A stretch of DNA of 64,000 bases from Vicinamibacterales bacterium. GTDB taxonomy: Bacteria > Acidobacteriota > Vicinamibacteria > Vicinamibacterales > UBA8438. The notes beneath the pieces were generated by a model. That model saw nothing but the letters and a program-made list of their open reading frames with translations. It did no database searches and was not told the DNA's origin. This document shows, one piece after another, positions 54,016 through 62,837 of the stretch (its first letter is position 1; every line of letters begins with the position of its first letter). The stretch lies in the NCBI GenBank assembly GCA_958296065.1, contig CATQHX010000008.1, positions 1 through 64,000 of the forward strand, in the 5' to 3' direction. The position numbers and the translations under genes are program-made.

Positions 54016-55452
54016 CTACCGCTCCTCCGCGTCCGGCCGCTTGTAGACCCGGCCGTCCTTGACGACCGCCACCACGTTCCGCAGGTCCCGCATGCTCAGC
54101 AGCGGGTTACCGTCGACGACGATGATGTCGGCCAGCTTGCCGGGCGTGAGGCTGCCCAGCTCGTCTCCCAGACCGAGATACTCGGCGTTCCGACGGGTGG
54201 CGGTGACGAGGACTTCCATCGGCGGAAACCCGAAGCCGACCATCAGGTCCATCTCCTGCCAGGTGGCGTCGGTGTGAAAATTCAGCGGAGTACCGGCGTC
54301 GGTGCCCACGAGCAGCCGCACGCCCGCGTCCCGCAGTTGCCGGAGTCTCGCGCCCATCGCCTGGAAGCGGCTTGCGCGCAGGCCGCCCCCGAAGTAGCCG
54401 AACCGCCGCGGATTCTCTATGGAGCGCCGGATGTCCGCCCACAGGTCGGGCGGCGTCAGGACGCGCGCCCGCCGGTTGTCGCGCCGGTCGGGCCACTCCG
54501 CCGACAGGCCCTGGACCATCGTCTGGATCATCGTCGGCACGACCCAGGTCTGTTGGTCGACCAGGCCCTGGATGATGTCGGGATGGATGGTGGGGCTGTC
54601 TCCGGCCGACAGATAGAGGTGCTCGATGCCGTCCTGGCCGGACCGGATCCGCATCAGCAGATCGTCCCGGTCTCCCACGTGGCCGGTGACGCGGAGGCCG
54701 CTCCGCTCCGCCTCGGTCGAAATCGCCTGCAACTGGGCCTGGGTGAGTCCGGTGTGGACCTTGAGGATGCCGGCCCCCTGCGCGATGGCGGTGCGCGCCG
54801 CGGTGCGGGCCTCCTCGACGGTGCGGACGTTGATCGTGTGGGTGCGCCGGTGGTGCCGCTGGACCTGATCGTCCGTCCAGTGGGTGATCCAGCCCATGCT
54901 GGCCACGATGCGGGGCCCCGGGATCGCGCCGCTCTCGACGCGCTCCCGGGTCGCGACGAGCGCGTCCGGATTGCCCGCGAGGTCGACCGCCGTGGTGACG
55001 CCGTTCAGCAGGAGCTGGCGGGCCGAGACCTCCATGATGGCCGCGTAATTCGGGCGATGCGAGCCGTGCCAGTGCTGGTAGTCCGAGTGCCCCAGGATGT
55101 CCAGGTGCACGTGGACGTCGATCAGCCCCGGCATGATGGTCATCCCGGTGGCGTCGAGGATTTCGGCGCCGTCGGGAACCGCGAGCGTCTCCCGGCTGCC
55201 GGCCGCCACGATGCGGTCGCCGTCGACCAGGACGATGCCGCCCGGCAGGGGCGGCCCTTCGTGCCCGTCGATGAGCAGACCGCCGACGACGGCCAGCGTG
55301 GCGCTCTCGGGCTGCGCGTCGCGTTGGCCGTCGAACGGCTGCGCCAGGGCGGGTGACGCGACTGCAAGAGACAGGGCGACCGCCGCGCCGTACAGCGCGG
55401 GAACTGCTGCCGCCAGGAGCCGCTTGTGCCGGGGGCGCCGTGTCGGGACCAT
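54016..55452 (-). CDS. Secreted metal-dependent amidohydrolase
   Basis: A 478-residue protein from ATG 55,452 (GGAGG 8 nt upstream) with a signal peptide ending VASPALAQ. The imidazolonepropionase/amidohydrolase_1 fold is shown by GMTIMPGLIDVHVHLDILGH (HxH ligands), GAGILKVHTGLTQAQL (bridging Lys), LRVTGHVGDRDDLLM and DGIEHLYLSAGD (His ligands), LLVGTDAGTPLNFHTDAT (Asp), and LGSLTPGKLADIIVVDGNPL. All metal ligands are conserved. The substrate is unknown: relatives include prolidase-like and cyclic amide hydrolases. It is a separate gene from the PQQ enzyme upstream. Confidence 0.9.
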   Translation of the reverse strand: MVPTRRPRHKRLLAAAVPALYGAAVALSLAVASPALAQPFDGQRDAQPESATLAVVGGLLIDGHEGPPLPGGIVLVDGDRIVAAGSRETLAVPDGAEILDATGMTIMPGLIDVHVHLDILGHSDYQHWHGSHRPNYAAIMEVSARQLLLNGVTTAVDLAGNPDALVATRERVESGAIPGPRIVASMGWITHWTDDQVQRHHRRTHTINVRTVEEARTAARTAIAQGAGILKVHTGLTQAQLQAISTEAERSGLRVTGHVGDRDDLLMRIRSGQDGIEHLYLSAGDSPTIHPDIIQGLVDQQTWVVPTMIQTMVQGLSAEWPDRRDNRRARVLTPPDLWADIRRSIENPRRFGYFGGGLRASRFQAMGARLRQLRDAGVRLLVGTDAGTPLNFHTDATWQEMDLMVGFGFPPMEVLVTATRRNAEYLGLGDELGSLTPGKLADIIVVDGNPLLSMRDLRNVVAVVKDGRVYKRPDAEER

Positions 55453-55622
55453 GCGCGACCTCCAGGATCTCCCCGTACGAACCACCGTCCGAATCTCGTC
55501 CGACCATCGCCGCCGGCTCCGTCTTGCGCCGCGCCAAGCCCGCTTGGGACTCTGCGCCGTTTCTGCGACGCATGATCCTGGCGCCGCGCAGTTCGCCGCG
55601 GGCACAACCCGCCGTCCGGTGC

Positions 55623-57659
55623 TCACGATGGCAGGCGGAACGCCAGGTATTCGCCCGGGTAGCCGCGCCCGCTGACGGCAACCACGATGTACTGCCGGCC
55701 GCCGGCCCGGTAGGTCATCGGCGACCCCGACTGCGGCGCCGGCATGAAGACCGCGCCCACTTCGTCGCCGGTCGCCTTGTCGTAAGCCCGCAGCATTGCG
55801 CCGCGCCCGTCCGGCGTACGATGGAAGCCGCACTCGCCCATCACGACCAGCGTGGCCGTGATCAGCGGACCGATCAGATGCGTGCAGGGCTCGCCCGTGC
55901 GCGGGATTTCCAGATCCGCCAGCGCCGGGTGGTTCTGCACCAGGTCCGGCGTGTCGCCGTGAGGCCGCTGCCACAGGATCTCGCCACGATCCATGTCGAT
56001 GGCGGAGAGACGGCCGTACGGCGGCTTGACCAGCGGCAGCCCCCGCACGTTGAGATCGCGCAGGCCCCCGTGTCCCACCCCGTACTTCGCGGTTCCCTTC
56101 ACGTAGCGCATGTCCGAGACGTCGGGTCCGGGGCTGGGAATCAGCTCCCAGGAATAGAAGCCGGTGCGCGACGGCACGTACAGAATATGGGTCTCGGGGT
56201 CGTAGCCGCCGCCCGGCCAGTTCGTGCCGCCGCTGCCGGCGCCGAGGCCGAGCGTCGCGATCGGGCCTTCCGGCCGGCTGACGACCGGGGGCGTGAACAT
56301 CGGTCCCAGCCTGTAGCGCGATACCAGCTCGGTCGCTTCCGCGCGCAACTCGGGCGTGAAGTCGATCAGGTCGTCTATCGACGCGCCCTGCCGATCGTAG
56401 GCGGGCGGCTTCGTCGGGAACGGCTGCGTAGGGGAGTACCACTCGCCCGGCACGTCGCCCCGCGGCACCGGCCGTTCCTCGATCGGCCAGACCGGCTCGC
56501 CCGTGACCCGGTCGAAAACATAGAGGAAAGCCTGCTTGCCGGGCTGCGCCACCGCCCTGACGGTCCGCCCGTCGACCGTGATGTCGGCGAGGATCGGCGG
56601 GCTGGCCATGTCGAAGCCCCAGAGCGGATGATGCACGAGCTGGAAGTGCCAGAGCCGCTCGCCGGTCAGCAGATCGACGGCGACGAGGCTCTCGCCGAAG
56701 AGGTTGTCGCCCGGCCGGTGTCCGCCGTAGTAGTCGCCGGTCGGCGACTCCACCGGCAGGTAGGCGATGCCCAGCTCGGGGTCGGCCGAGATCTGCGTCC
56801 AGACGCCGTTGTTGCCGTTGGTGCCCCACGAATCGCCCAGCCAGGTGTCGGCCCCGAACTCGCCCGGCCGCGGGACGGTGTTGAACGTCCACAGCCGCCG
56901 GCCGGTGCGGACGTCGAACGCCTGCACGAGCCCCTTGATGTGGTTGTGGGTGGGGGGCGCCGCGCCGTCCGCGAAAGTGCCGCCGACGATCGCGACGTCG
57001 CGCGCCACCGTCGGGGCGGCGTTCGAGCCGATGGCGCCGGCGATCGGGTCGATCCGCCGGCCGTCGCCGACGAAGGCCGCCGTCTTCAGGTCGACGGCGC
57101 CCTCGCCGCCGAAACCGGGGATCCGCTCGCCGGTGGCCGCGTCCAGCGCCACCAGGCGGAAGCCGATGGTCACGTAGAGGATCCGCGCCTCCTCGCCGTC
57201 GGTCCAGTACGCGAGGCCGCGGCCGGACAGCCGGCGTGGCGAAGTTGCCGCCCGCTCTCCCTCGTCCTCGCGGTGCAGCCACAGGAGCTCGCCGGTGGCG
57301 GCGTCGAGCGCGACCACCGCTCGCCGCGTGCCGCCGGTCGCGTAGAGCACGCCCCCGGCCATCAGCGGCGTCCCTGCCAGCTTGAACTCCGGCGCCGGGC
57401 CGAGATTGTCCGTCCTGAAGCGCCACGCCAGCTCCAGGTCGCTGAAGTTCGAGGCGTCCACGTGGGCGAGCGGCGAGTAGCGCGTGTGCCCGGTGTCGCC
57501 GCCGTAGCTCGGCCACTCGCCCCGTTCCGTGGTGAGAGCTCGATAGTCGGCGTCGGGCTCGTCCGCCGCCGGCTGGCCGGCGGCGGCGGCCGGCAGGGCG
57601 CCGATGGCCAACGCGAAGGTCGAGCGCAGCAGCAGACGCTGGAACATGCTTCGTATCAT
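55623..57659 (-). CDS. PQQ-dependent dehydrogenase, glucose/gluconate type
   Basis: A 678-residue periplasmic quinoprotein with signal peptide STFALAIGALPAAAAGQ. It matches the long propeller type: GEWPSYGGDTGHTRYSPLAH, ELAWRFRTDNLGPAPEFKLA, VVALDAATGELLWLHREDEG, LWTFNTVPRPGEFGADTWLG, HHPLWGFDMASPPILADITV and GGTNWPGGGYDPETHILYVP. No cytochrome domain is fused. An ATG at 57,647 is an alternative start. It is the second PQQ enzyme in the window, but unlike the first it has no cytochrome gene next to it. Confidence 0.9.
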   Translation of the reverse strand: MIRSMFQRLLLRSTFALAIGALPAAAAGQPAADEPDADYRALTTERGEWPSYGGDTGHTRYSPLAHVDASNFSDLELAWRFRTDNLGPAPEFKLAGTPLMAGGVLYATGGTRRAVVALDAATGELLWLHREDEGERAATSPRRLSGRGLAYWTDGEEARILYVTIGFRLVALDAATGERIPGFGGEGAVDLKTAAFVGDGRRIDPIAGAIGSNAAPTVARDVAIVGGTFADGAAPPTHNHIKGLVQAFDVRTGRRLWTFNTVPRPGEFGADTWLGDSWGTNGNNGVWTQISADPELGIAYLPVESPTGDYYGGHRPGDNLFGESLVAVDLLTGERLWHFQLVHHPLWGFDMASPPILADITVDGRTVRAVAQPGKQAFLYVFDRVTGEPVWPIEERPVPRGDVPGEWYSPTQPFPTKPPAYDRQGASIDDLIDFTPELRAEATELVSRYRLGPMFTPPVVSRPEGPIATLGLGAGSGGTNWPGGGYDPETHILYVPSRTGFYSWELIPSPGPDVSDMRYVKGTAKYGVGHGGLRDLNVRGLPLVKPPYGRLSAIDMDRGEILWQRPHGDTPDLVQNHPALADLEIPRTGEPCTHLIGPLITATLVVMGECGFHRTPDGRGAMLRAYDKATGDEVGAVFMPAPQSGSPMTYRAGGRQYIVVAVSGRGYPGEYLAFRLPS

Positions 57660-57666
57660 AAGGCCG

Positions 57667-58095
57667 TCATCGGTCGGACCATGGATTGAGCACAGCGACG
57701 CCCGCCTGGCGGAAGTCGCTCTCGTTGCGCGTGCATACGGTCAGGGCATGTACGTGGGCGGTCGCCGCGAGGAAGAGGTCCGGCTGGCTGAACGTGATCG
57801 ACTGCTTCCGGCCGCGGGCGACCATGCGGCGCCATTCGAGGATCACATCCTCGTCCACGGGAAGGATCCGCCGGGCGAACCAGGGTCGCAGCCCCTCGTC
57901 GAGCCATGTCTCGAGCTCTTGCCGAAACGCCGCATCCGGCTGGCATTCGATGCCGTACCGAATCTCGGCGAGCGTGACCGTGCTCAGGAAAAGGCTTTCG
58001 GGCACTTGCCCATCCGACCACGCCTTGACCTGATGGTCGGGTCGGGTCTTGCGCAGCTCCGACACGACGTTGGTGTCGAGCAGCCAGCCGCTCAA
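57667..58095 (-). CDS. vapC: PIN-domain toxin, VapC type
   Basis: A 142-residue ribonuclease-type toxin beginning at TTG 58,095, which overlaps the antitoxin stop (TTGA). The PIN acidic residues are visible: WLLDTNVVSELRKTRPDHQV, VTLAEIRYGIECQPDAAF and FSQPDLFLAATAHVHALTVC with TRNESDF. Length and spacing are typical. The unusual TTG start in an overlap would keep its yield below that of the antitoxin. It probably cleaves tRNA or rRNA when free. Confidence 0.88.
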   Translation of the reverse strand: MSGWLLDTNVVSELRKTRPDHQVKAWSDGQVPESLFLSTVTLAEIRYGIECQPDAAFRQELETWLDEGLRPWFARRILPVDEDVILEWRRMVARGRKQSITFSQPDLFLAATAHVHALTVCTRNESDFRQAGVAVLNPWSDR

Positions 58096-58391
58096 AGCTC
58101 GACCTCGCGAACGGGGCTCCGGACGCCCCCGCTCCCGAACTCGAGGCGGTTCAGTGGAGATCCCGACAGGAGATCGTGCAGGCGAGGCGCGGTGCGTCTG
58201 GCCCGCAGGCGGTCGAACTCGTCGGCCGCAACGACGACCACCGCGTTCCTCCCGCGCACCGTGACCCGCTGCGGCTGGCCCGAGGCCGCGAGGCGGACGA
58301 CCTCGCTGAACCTGGCCTTGGCCTCTCCGAGCTTCCAGCGCTGCTGGTGTGCCGGCTTCGTGGAAAAGCGTACGGACGGAAGTTCGGCCAA
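58092..58391 (-). CDS. Phd/YefM-type antitoxin of PIN toxin
   Basis: A 99-residue protein, TTG 58,391 (AAGGA 8 nt upstream). It contains the Phd DNA-binding fold: RWKLGEAKARFSEVVRLAAS, GQPQRVTVRGRNAVVVVAAD and EFDRLRA. The C-terminal toxin-binding tail (LHDLLSGSPLNRLEFG, PVREVEL) is present. It is co-translated with the PIN gene. A palindromic operator lies 16 bp upstream of the start. Confidence 0.85.
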   Translation of the reverse strand: MAELPSVRFSTKPAHQQRWKLGEAKARFSEVVRLAASGQPQRVTVRGRNAVVVVAADEFDRLRARRTAPRLHDLLSGSPLNRLEFGSGGVRSPVREVEL

Positions 58392-58406
58392 TGTGATGTC
58401 CTTCTG

Positions 58407-58421
58407 TGACCAATATGGTCA
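58407..58421. promoter_or_regulatory. Operator palindrome of PIN toxin-antitoxin
   Basis: TGACCAATATGGTCA is a perfect palindrome of 6-bp arms around ATA, placed 16 bp before the antitoxin start. Phd-type antitoxins repress their own promoter at such palindromes, so it is the likely autoregulatory site. Confidence 0.6.
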
Positions 58422-58611
58422 AGAGTACACCGAAGCGACGCTGAACGTCGAACGTCAGTGGGGTCGGGGACCTGCATGCCGGCGCGTTGGTGCCGAGCGG
58501 CGGGGCCCGCGACTCGAAGCCGGTCTTCGAGCCCTGACGAAGTGCTGGCCGATCCTCCATTGGGGCGCGGCGGCCAGAGCCGCGGAGTGCGTTTGATGGC
58601 GCGCGATCGTT

Positions 58612-60015
58612 CTACGCCGTGAGCCCGTCGAGCGGGCCGGACACGTCCACGAAATCGCCGCGCTGACCGCGCACCTGCCGGAGGCCCACATGGCCGACGT
58701 CGAGGCCCATGGCCTGCGCGACGCTCACCAGCAGCCGCTGGTGCGGCACGCCGGCGAGCCGGGTTCGTCCGCCCGGGGCGAGCTGGGCAGGAACACGCAT
58801 CTGTACGGGCGTCCGGTCCGGCCAGTACAGGTAGCGCCCCGTCCGGAAGGCCCACGAGCCGCCGATGAGCACCGGGTTGTAGCGGCTGTAGCCGTGCCAG
58901 CCGTCGCCGAGCTCGGAGCCCCAGACGATGAGGGTGTTGTCCATCACCGAGCCTCCGCCCTCGTCGGGAATCGCCTCGAGCGTCTCGACGAGCCGCGCGA
59001 TCTGCCGCGCGTGGTGACGCACGTAGTCCGTCATCGCGGCGTGCTTGGCCGGGTCGTCGTAGATGTAGTGGGCGATGCCCTTGTGGACCTTGTCGCTGAT
59101 GTGGTCGGCGCCGAACTCCGCCGTCGGCATCTCGCCGAGCGAGAGTGACACCACCCGGGTGATGTCGCACCCGAACGCCGCGGCGACGATGTCGGTGAAT
59201 GCATCGAAGCGCCGGTCGTACTGCTCGAACGCGGCGGCAGGCCGCGCCGGGGCGTCGCAGGCGAGCGCCGCGAGTCCTTCCAGCCGCCGGCCGAGCCGGT
59301 CGACGAGCCCGAAGTGGGATTCCACTCGAGCCCGGCCGATGGCATCGAAACCGCCGGCCAGAGCGCGATACTCGCGGTAGGCGAAGTCGAGCGTGGTGCG
59401 CCGGCGCGTTCCCACCGCGTCGCCGGAGGACGCCGGTCCGAAGACGCGCTCCCAGGCGCCGAGCGGCGTGTTCTCGGCCGGCAGGCGTACCCCGCCGAGG
59501 TTGTAGGCGATGGGACGGCCCGCCTCGAGGGCCGCGTCCACCGACAGCTCCAGCGACGGCAGCCGGTCGGGCCGCGCGATGTGCGCGGCGACGAGCTGGT
59601 CCAGCGACGCGGAGGTCGACCGCGTGTCCCGCGCCGAGAAGTCGGCGTTGTTGCCGGTCCAGGCGTGAATCCAGCCGCGGTCGTGGCGGTTGCCCCCGGC
59701 GTCGAGCTCCGCCGTCGCCAGCGACAGGCCGTCGAGCACGACCATGCGTCGCCGGTGCGGGTGGAGCGGCGCGAGCGGCGCGCTCAGCTCGTCCTCCGCG
59801 AGCCGCGTCAGGTCGAGCGACCAGGGCTGCGTCTCGGGCATTCCCGCCGGAAGCATGCGCCAGGCGGCGTAGGGCCACCCGTGGCAATGGCTGATCACGA
59901 CGAGGCGTCGAGGAGGCGCCGCGGATTCGGCGAAGGCTTGCAGCACGCCGGTGGGCCAACCGGCGCCGAGGGCGGTCAGCCCCCCGAGGTGAAGAAAACG
60001 CCGGCGCGTGATCAT
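58612..60015 (-). CDS. DUF1552 protein with Tat signal
   Basis: A 467-residue protein. The start MITRRRFLHLGGLTALGAGW is a twin-arginine signal, so export should be folded and Tat-dependent. The DUF1552 body shows APPRRLVVISHCHGWPYAAW, RMVVLDGLSLATAELDAGGN, RHDRGWIHAWTG, ADHISDKVHKGIAHYIYDD and NTLIVWGSELGDGWHGYSRY. It resembles the sulfatase/DUF1501-like periplasmic hydrolase group, with unknown substrate. Its ATG overlaps the stop of the upstream DUF1592-like gene by 4 bp, a pair conserved in Planctomycetes, Myxococcota and Acidobacteriota. Confidence 0.85.
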   Translation of the reverse strand: MITRRRFLHLGGLTALGAGWPTGVLQAFAESAAPPRRLVVISHCHGWPYAAWRMLPAGMPETQPWSLDLTRLAEDELSAPLAPLHPHRRRMVVLDGLSLATAELDAGGNRHDRGWIHAWTGNNADFSARDTRSTSASLDQLVAAHIARPDRLPSLELSVDAALEAGRPIAYNLGGVRLPAENTPLGAWERVFGPASSGDAVGTRRRTTLDFAYREYRALAGGFDAIGRARVESHFGLVDRLGRRLEGLAALACDAPARPAAAFEQYDRRFDAFTDIVAAAFGCDITRVVSLSLGEMPTAEFGADHISDKVHKGIAHYIYDDPAKHAAMTDYVRHHARQIARLVETLEAIPDEGGGSVMDNTLIVWGSELGDGWHGYSRYNPVLIGGSWAFRTGRYLYWPDRTPVQMRVPAQLAPGGRTRLAGVPHQRLLVSVAQAMGLDVGHVGLRQVRGQRGDFVDVSGPLDGLTA

Positions 60016-61850
60016 CGCGTGTCTCCAGCGGTGTCGCCGGCCGCCCGGCCTGCGCGGAACCGGTCGCTGCCCGCAATCGACACCAGCAACTCCTCGATCG
60101 AGTCGTTTTCCCGGAATCCGCGCTGAATCGACCGCAGCTCCGGGGCGTCGTCGTCGATCCGGTCGCCCAGAGCATAGCGCGTCCAGTGCAGCGCGTAGCA
60201 GTCGCGGACGCGGTCGCTGGCCGCGAGCTGGTGGACGAAGTCGATTCCGTCGGTGAAGGTGAGCGTCTCGCCGCCGGGCAGCGACAGGGAGCCGCTCGCG
60301 TCCACCGTTTGCCCGTTGTCGCGCGCGCGCCACGCGCCGAGCGCGTCGTAGTGCTCGAACGCGAAGCCCGGCGGATTGATCCGCCGGTGGCACGAGGCGC
60401 AGGCCGGAGGAGCGGTCGCGGCGGCGGTTCGCTCGCGGTTCGTGCTGTCGACCGCCAGCGAGTCCGGCGGGAGCGCGGTCTCGGCTCCCTGGATCGGCGT
60501 GCCGAGCTCCATGCAGGCGATGCGTTCGAGCAGGTGGACGCCGCGCAGGATCGGGCCGGGCTGCACGGCGTAGGCGCCGACCGCGAGGACCGACGGGTGC
60601 GTCAGCACCCCGGCCCGCTGGTTTCGCGGGAACTCGGCCGGGTAGAGCGTCAGCGGCTCCTTGCGGCCGATGGACACCGCGACGAACTCGATCTGCCGCG
60701 TGACCTCCGGCTCGTCGAGCCGCGTGACCCCGGCCCCGTAGATCGGCGCCGTCGCATCCGACAGGTAGCCGCGGTGGTCGGTCAGCAGGGCGGTGAGCGT
60801 GCCGTCGCCGCCGAAGACGGTCTGCTCGACGAAGAGCTCGGTCTCCAGCTTCAGCGAATGCCGCACCGGGCCCAGAATGGCGGGCCACTGCACGTCGTCG
60901 TCGCGCGCCGTCTCCAGCTCGGGTTCGATGCCGAACCGCGGGCCGAAGGCGCGGCGCGCGGGCGCGATGCGCAGCACGTCGTCCGTGCCGAGCCACTGGT
61001 TGTGAAAGTGGACGATGGCGGGCCGCGCTTTCGGGTCCTCCAGCATCCGCCGCGCCTGCCGCTCGACCTGCCGCCGCGTCTCCAGCTCGCCGGCCGTGGC
61101 CGCCGCGAACAACTCGTCGTCCGGCATCGAGTCCCAGAGAAAGTAGGAGAGCCGGGTCGCCAGCTCCCACGAGGTGGGGCCGTCGCCCCCGGCGTCTCCC
61201 CGTTCGACCCGGAAGTGGAACGCGGGCGCCTGCAGGACGCCCGCGACCGTCAGTGCCACCGCTTCGTCCAGCGGGCCGGCCGCGAGGTTGGTGCGCCAGA
61301 ACGCCTCGATCCGCTGCCGCTCGTCGGGGTCGAGTGGACGGCGCCAGGCGCGCTCGGCGAACCGGTCGATGCTGGCCCACGCGCAGCGCTCCCGTTCGGC
61401 GCGGGGCAGCGCCCTCCATTCGTTGCAGGCGAAGAACGTCGGCGACAAGAGGGCGAACGACGCGAAGTGCATCGCCGCCAGGTGCAGCTCCTCCACCTGG
61501 TACGAGGACGGGTCTTGTCCCTGGACGATCCCCTCGAAACCGCCGGTGCCCGGCTCGGCGGGGAACCGCCAGGGCCAGACCGGAGGCGGCGGCGGGGGCA
61601 GGAAGACCCCCTTGCTTGCCGCGCGGCGTGGGCTCAGCGTGTCGGCCAGGGCCGGCCGCGGCGGCCACCGCTCGCCGTCGCGCGGAAAGCCGAGCAGGTC
61701 CGCGACGGTGTGGTTGTACTCGGTCGGGGTCAGCGTCAGAGGCGGTGTACGCGGTACGGCGTCCGGCCCGGCCGCCTCGCTCGGCCGATCCTGGGCGATT
61801 CCGGTCGCGCCGAGCAAGACGGCCAGCGTGAGTGTCACGGCGGATTTCAT
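60012..61850 (-). CDS. DUF1592/DUF1588/DUF1585-type protein
   Basis: A 612-residue secreted protein starting at ATG 61,850 (signal VTLTLAVLLGATGIAQ). Domains in order are a DUF1587-like start (LTPTEYNHTVADLLGFPRDG), a DUF1592 region (WELATRLSYFLWDSMPDDEL, ARRMLEDPKARPAIVHFHNQ, WLGTD), DUF1588 (GYLSDATAPIYGAGVTRLD, RNQRAGVLTHPSVLAVGAYA) with PACASCHRRINPPGFAFEHY (CxxCH), and DUF1585 (DRVRDCYALHWTRYALGDRI). The CxxCH suggests one haem c. No N-terminal cytochrome module is present, unlike longer relatives. It is translationally coupled to DUF1552. Confidence 0.85.
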   Translation of the reverse strand: MKSAVTLTLAVLLGATGIAQDRPSEAAGPDAVPRTPPLTLTPTEYNHTVADLLGFPRDGERWPPRPALADTLSPRRAASKGVFLPPPPPPVWPWRFPAEPGTGGFEGIVQGQDPSSYQVEELHLAAMHFASFALLSPTFFACNEWRALPRAERERCAWASIDRFAERAWRRPLDPDERQRIEAFWRTNLAAGPLDEAVALTVAGVLQAPAFHFRVERGDAGGDGPTSWELATRLSYFLWDSMPDDELFAAATAGELETRRQVERQARRMLEDPKARPAIVHFHNQWLGTDDVLRIAPARRAFGPRFGIEPELETARDDDVQWPAILGPVRHSLKLETELFVEQTVFGGDGTLTALLTDHRGYLSDATAPIYGAGVTRLDEPEVTRQIEFVAVSIGRKEPLTLYPAEFPRNQRAGVLTHPSVLAVGAYAVQPGPILRGVHLLERIACMELGTPIQGAETALPPDSLAVDSTNRERTAAATAPPACASCHRRINPPGFAFEHYDALGAWRARDNGQTVDASGSLSLPGGETLTFTDGIDFVHQLAASDRVRDCYALHWTRYALGDRIDDDAPELRSIQRGFRENDSIEELLVSIAGSDRFRAGRAAGDTAGDTR

Positions 61851-61873
61851 CGATGGGCTCGCCGGGTGGCGGT

Positions 61874-62359
61874 TCACGGGCCGGTCGGTGCGGTAAGCGC
61901 GAGAATCGCGCTGATAGCGCTGTCGCAGGCCGTGGAAGCACCACCCCGGCTCGAGTCGTCGTCGCCGACGAGGCTGCGAATCTCGAGCATGCACACCGCC
62001 ACGGCTGCGAGTTGCCGGTGAATGGTCGCAAAAGCTGCTGCGGTCGAATCCTCGAGAGCCTCGACCCGGGCCCGCGCGTCGCGAATCTCCGCGCGCACGT
62101 CGCGCATCTCCGCGCCGGTCTCCGCACGCAAACCACCAACTTGCGCGGCAACCTCCGTGCGCAGACCACCAACCTCCGCGCGGACGTCGCGAATCTCCGT
62201 GTGCATGTCGCTGATCCGCGCGTTCGTGGAGCACGAACCGCCGACGACGGCAGCGACGATTGCGCCGACCCCGAGCAGGAACGTGAGGTTGTCGATGGAC
62301 ACTTCGGTGCTGCGGCGCAGCGTCGCCGCCGGCTGCTCGACCGTCGATCGATCAGACAT
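61874..62359 (-). CDS. Membrane-anchored coiled-coil protein
   Basis: A 161-residue protein from ATG 62,359 (AAGGGGGA upstream). One transmembrane helix (FLLGVGAIVAAVVGG) is followed by SCSTNARISDMHTEIRDVRA and repeats EVGGLRTEVAAQVGGLRAET, then EMRDVRAEIRDARARVEALE. The C-terminus has VCMLEIRSL and a polar tail. Layout and the SCSTN-RI junction match the protein at 21,112-21,444. It starts upstream of, and may be co-transcribed with, the DUF1592-like gene (23-bp gap). Function is unknown. Confidence 0.7.
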   Translation of the reverse strand: MSDRSTVEQPAATLRRSTEVSIDNLTFLLGVGAIVAAVVGGSCSTNARISDMHTEIRDVRAEVGGLRTEVAAQVGGLRAETGAEMRDVRAEIRDARARVEALEDSTAAAFATIHRQLAAVAVCMLEIRSLVGDDDSSRGGASTACDSAISAILALTAPTGP

Positions 62360-62379
62360 GGATCCCCCTTGGAAATCCC

Positions 62380-62399
62380 ATCCCGTTCCGGAACGGGAT
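62380..62399. promoter_or_regulatory. 20-bp perfect palindrome
   Basis: ATCCCGTTCCGGAACGGGAT is fully self-complementary with no spacer. It lies 20 bp before the coiled-coil gene start, between divergent genes. It could be a regulator site or a cruciform. Confidence 0.45.
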
Positions 62400-62519
62400 C
62401 CCGTGGTTGAAGGGGGCAACGGGAAGCATGACCCAAGAATATCACCCATTTATCCGGTATCCGGCCGCATCCCGGCACGGCTCAAGACCTGACGGAGGGT
62501 GCGGCTGGACGGTCATTCG

Positions 62520-62534
62520 CACCTATAATAGGTG
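62520..62534 (+). promoter_or_regulatory. Operator over -10 box of Phd/ParE pair
   Basis: CACCTATAATAGGTG is a perfect palindrome (7-bp arms, central A), and its middle is TATAAT (62,524-62,529), a consensus -10 hexamer. It lies 33 bp before the antitoxin start. Binding of the antitoxin here would block RNA polymerase directly. No convincing -35 was found. Confidence 0.65.
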
Positions 62535-62567
62535 CTGTAAAAAGACCTGTTCACGAGGGCTGAACAA

Positions 62568-62837
62568 ATGACCGTCAAGTTCTCCGAAGACGTCGTGCCG
62601 TTGACGGATCTGAAGACCAACCCCGGCCGTGTGGTCAAGCGGGTGGCCGATTCGCGCCGCCCGGTGCTCCTGACCAGCCGGGGGCGCGGCGTCGCGGTGG
62701 TGCAGTCCGTCGCCGAGTTCGAGGCGGCCGAGGATGCACGGGCCTTCATGCGCGCGGTGGTCGAAGGGCTGTCCGACCTGGAGGAGGGGCGCGACTTCTC
62801 CCTCCGCGAGGTCAGGGCGCGGCTCGGCCTCGGATAG
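62568..62837 (+). CDS. Phd/YefM-family antitoxin
   Basis: An 89-residue protein. The N-terminal DNA-binding fold reads VVPLTDLKTNPGRVVKRVAD, SRRPVLLTSRGRGVAVVQS and VAEFEAAEDARAF. The C-terminal toxin-wrapping helix reads VVEGLSDLEEGRDFSLREVR. It is followed without spacer (TAGATG) by a RelE/ParE-type toxin. The palindrome over the -10 box upstream fits autoregulation. Confidence 0.88.
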   Translation: MTVKFSEDVVPLTDLKTNPGRVVKRVADSRRPVLLTSRGRGVAVVQSVAEFEAAEDARAFMRAVVEGLSDLEEGRDFSLREVRARLGLG

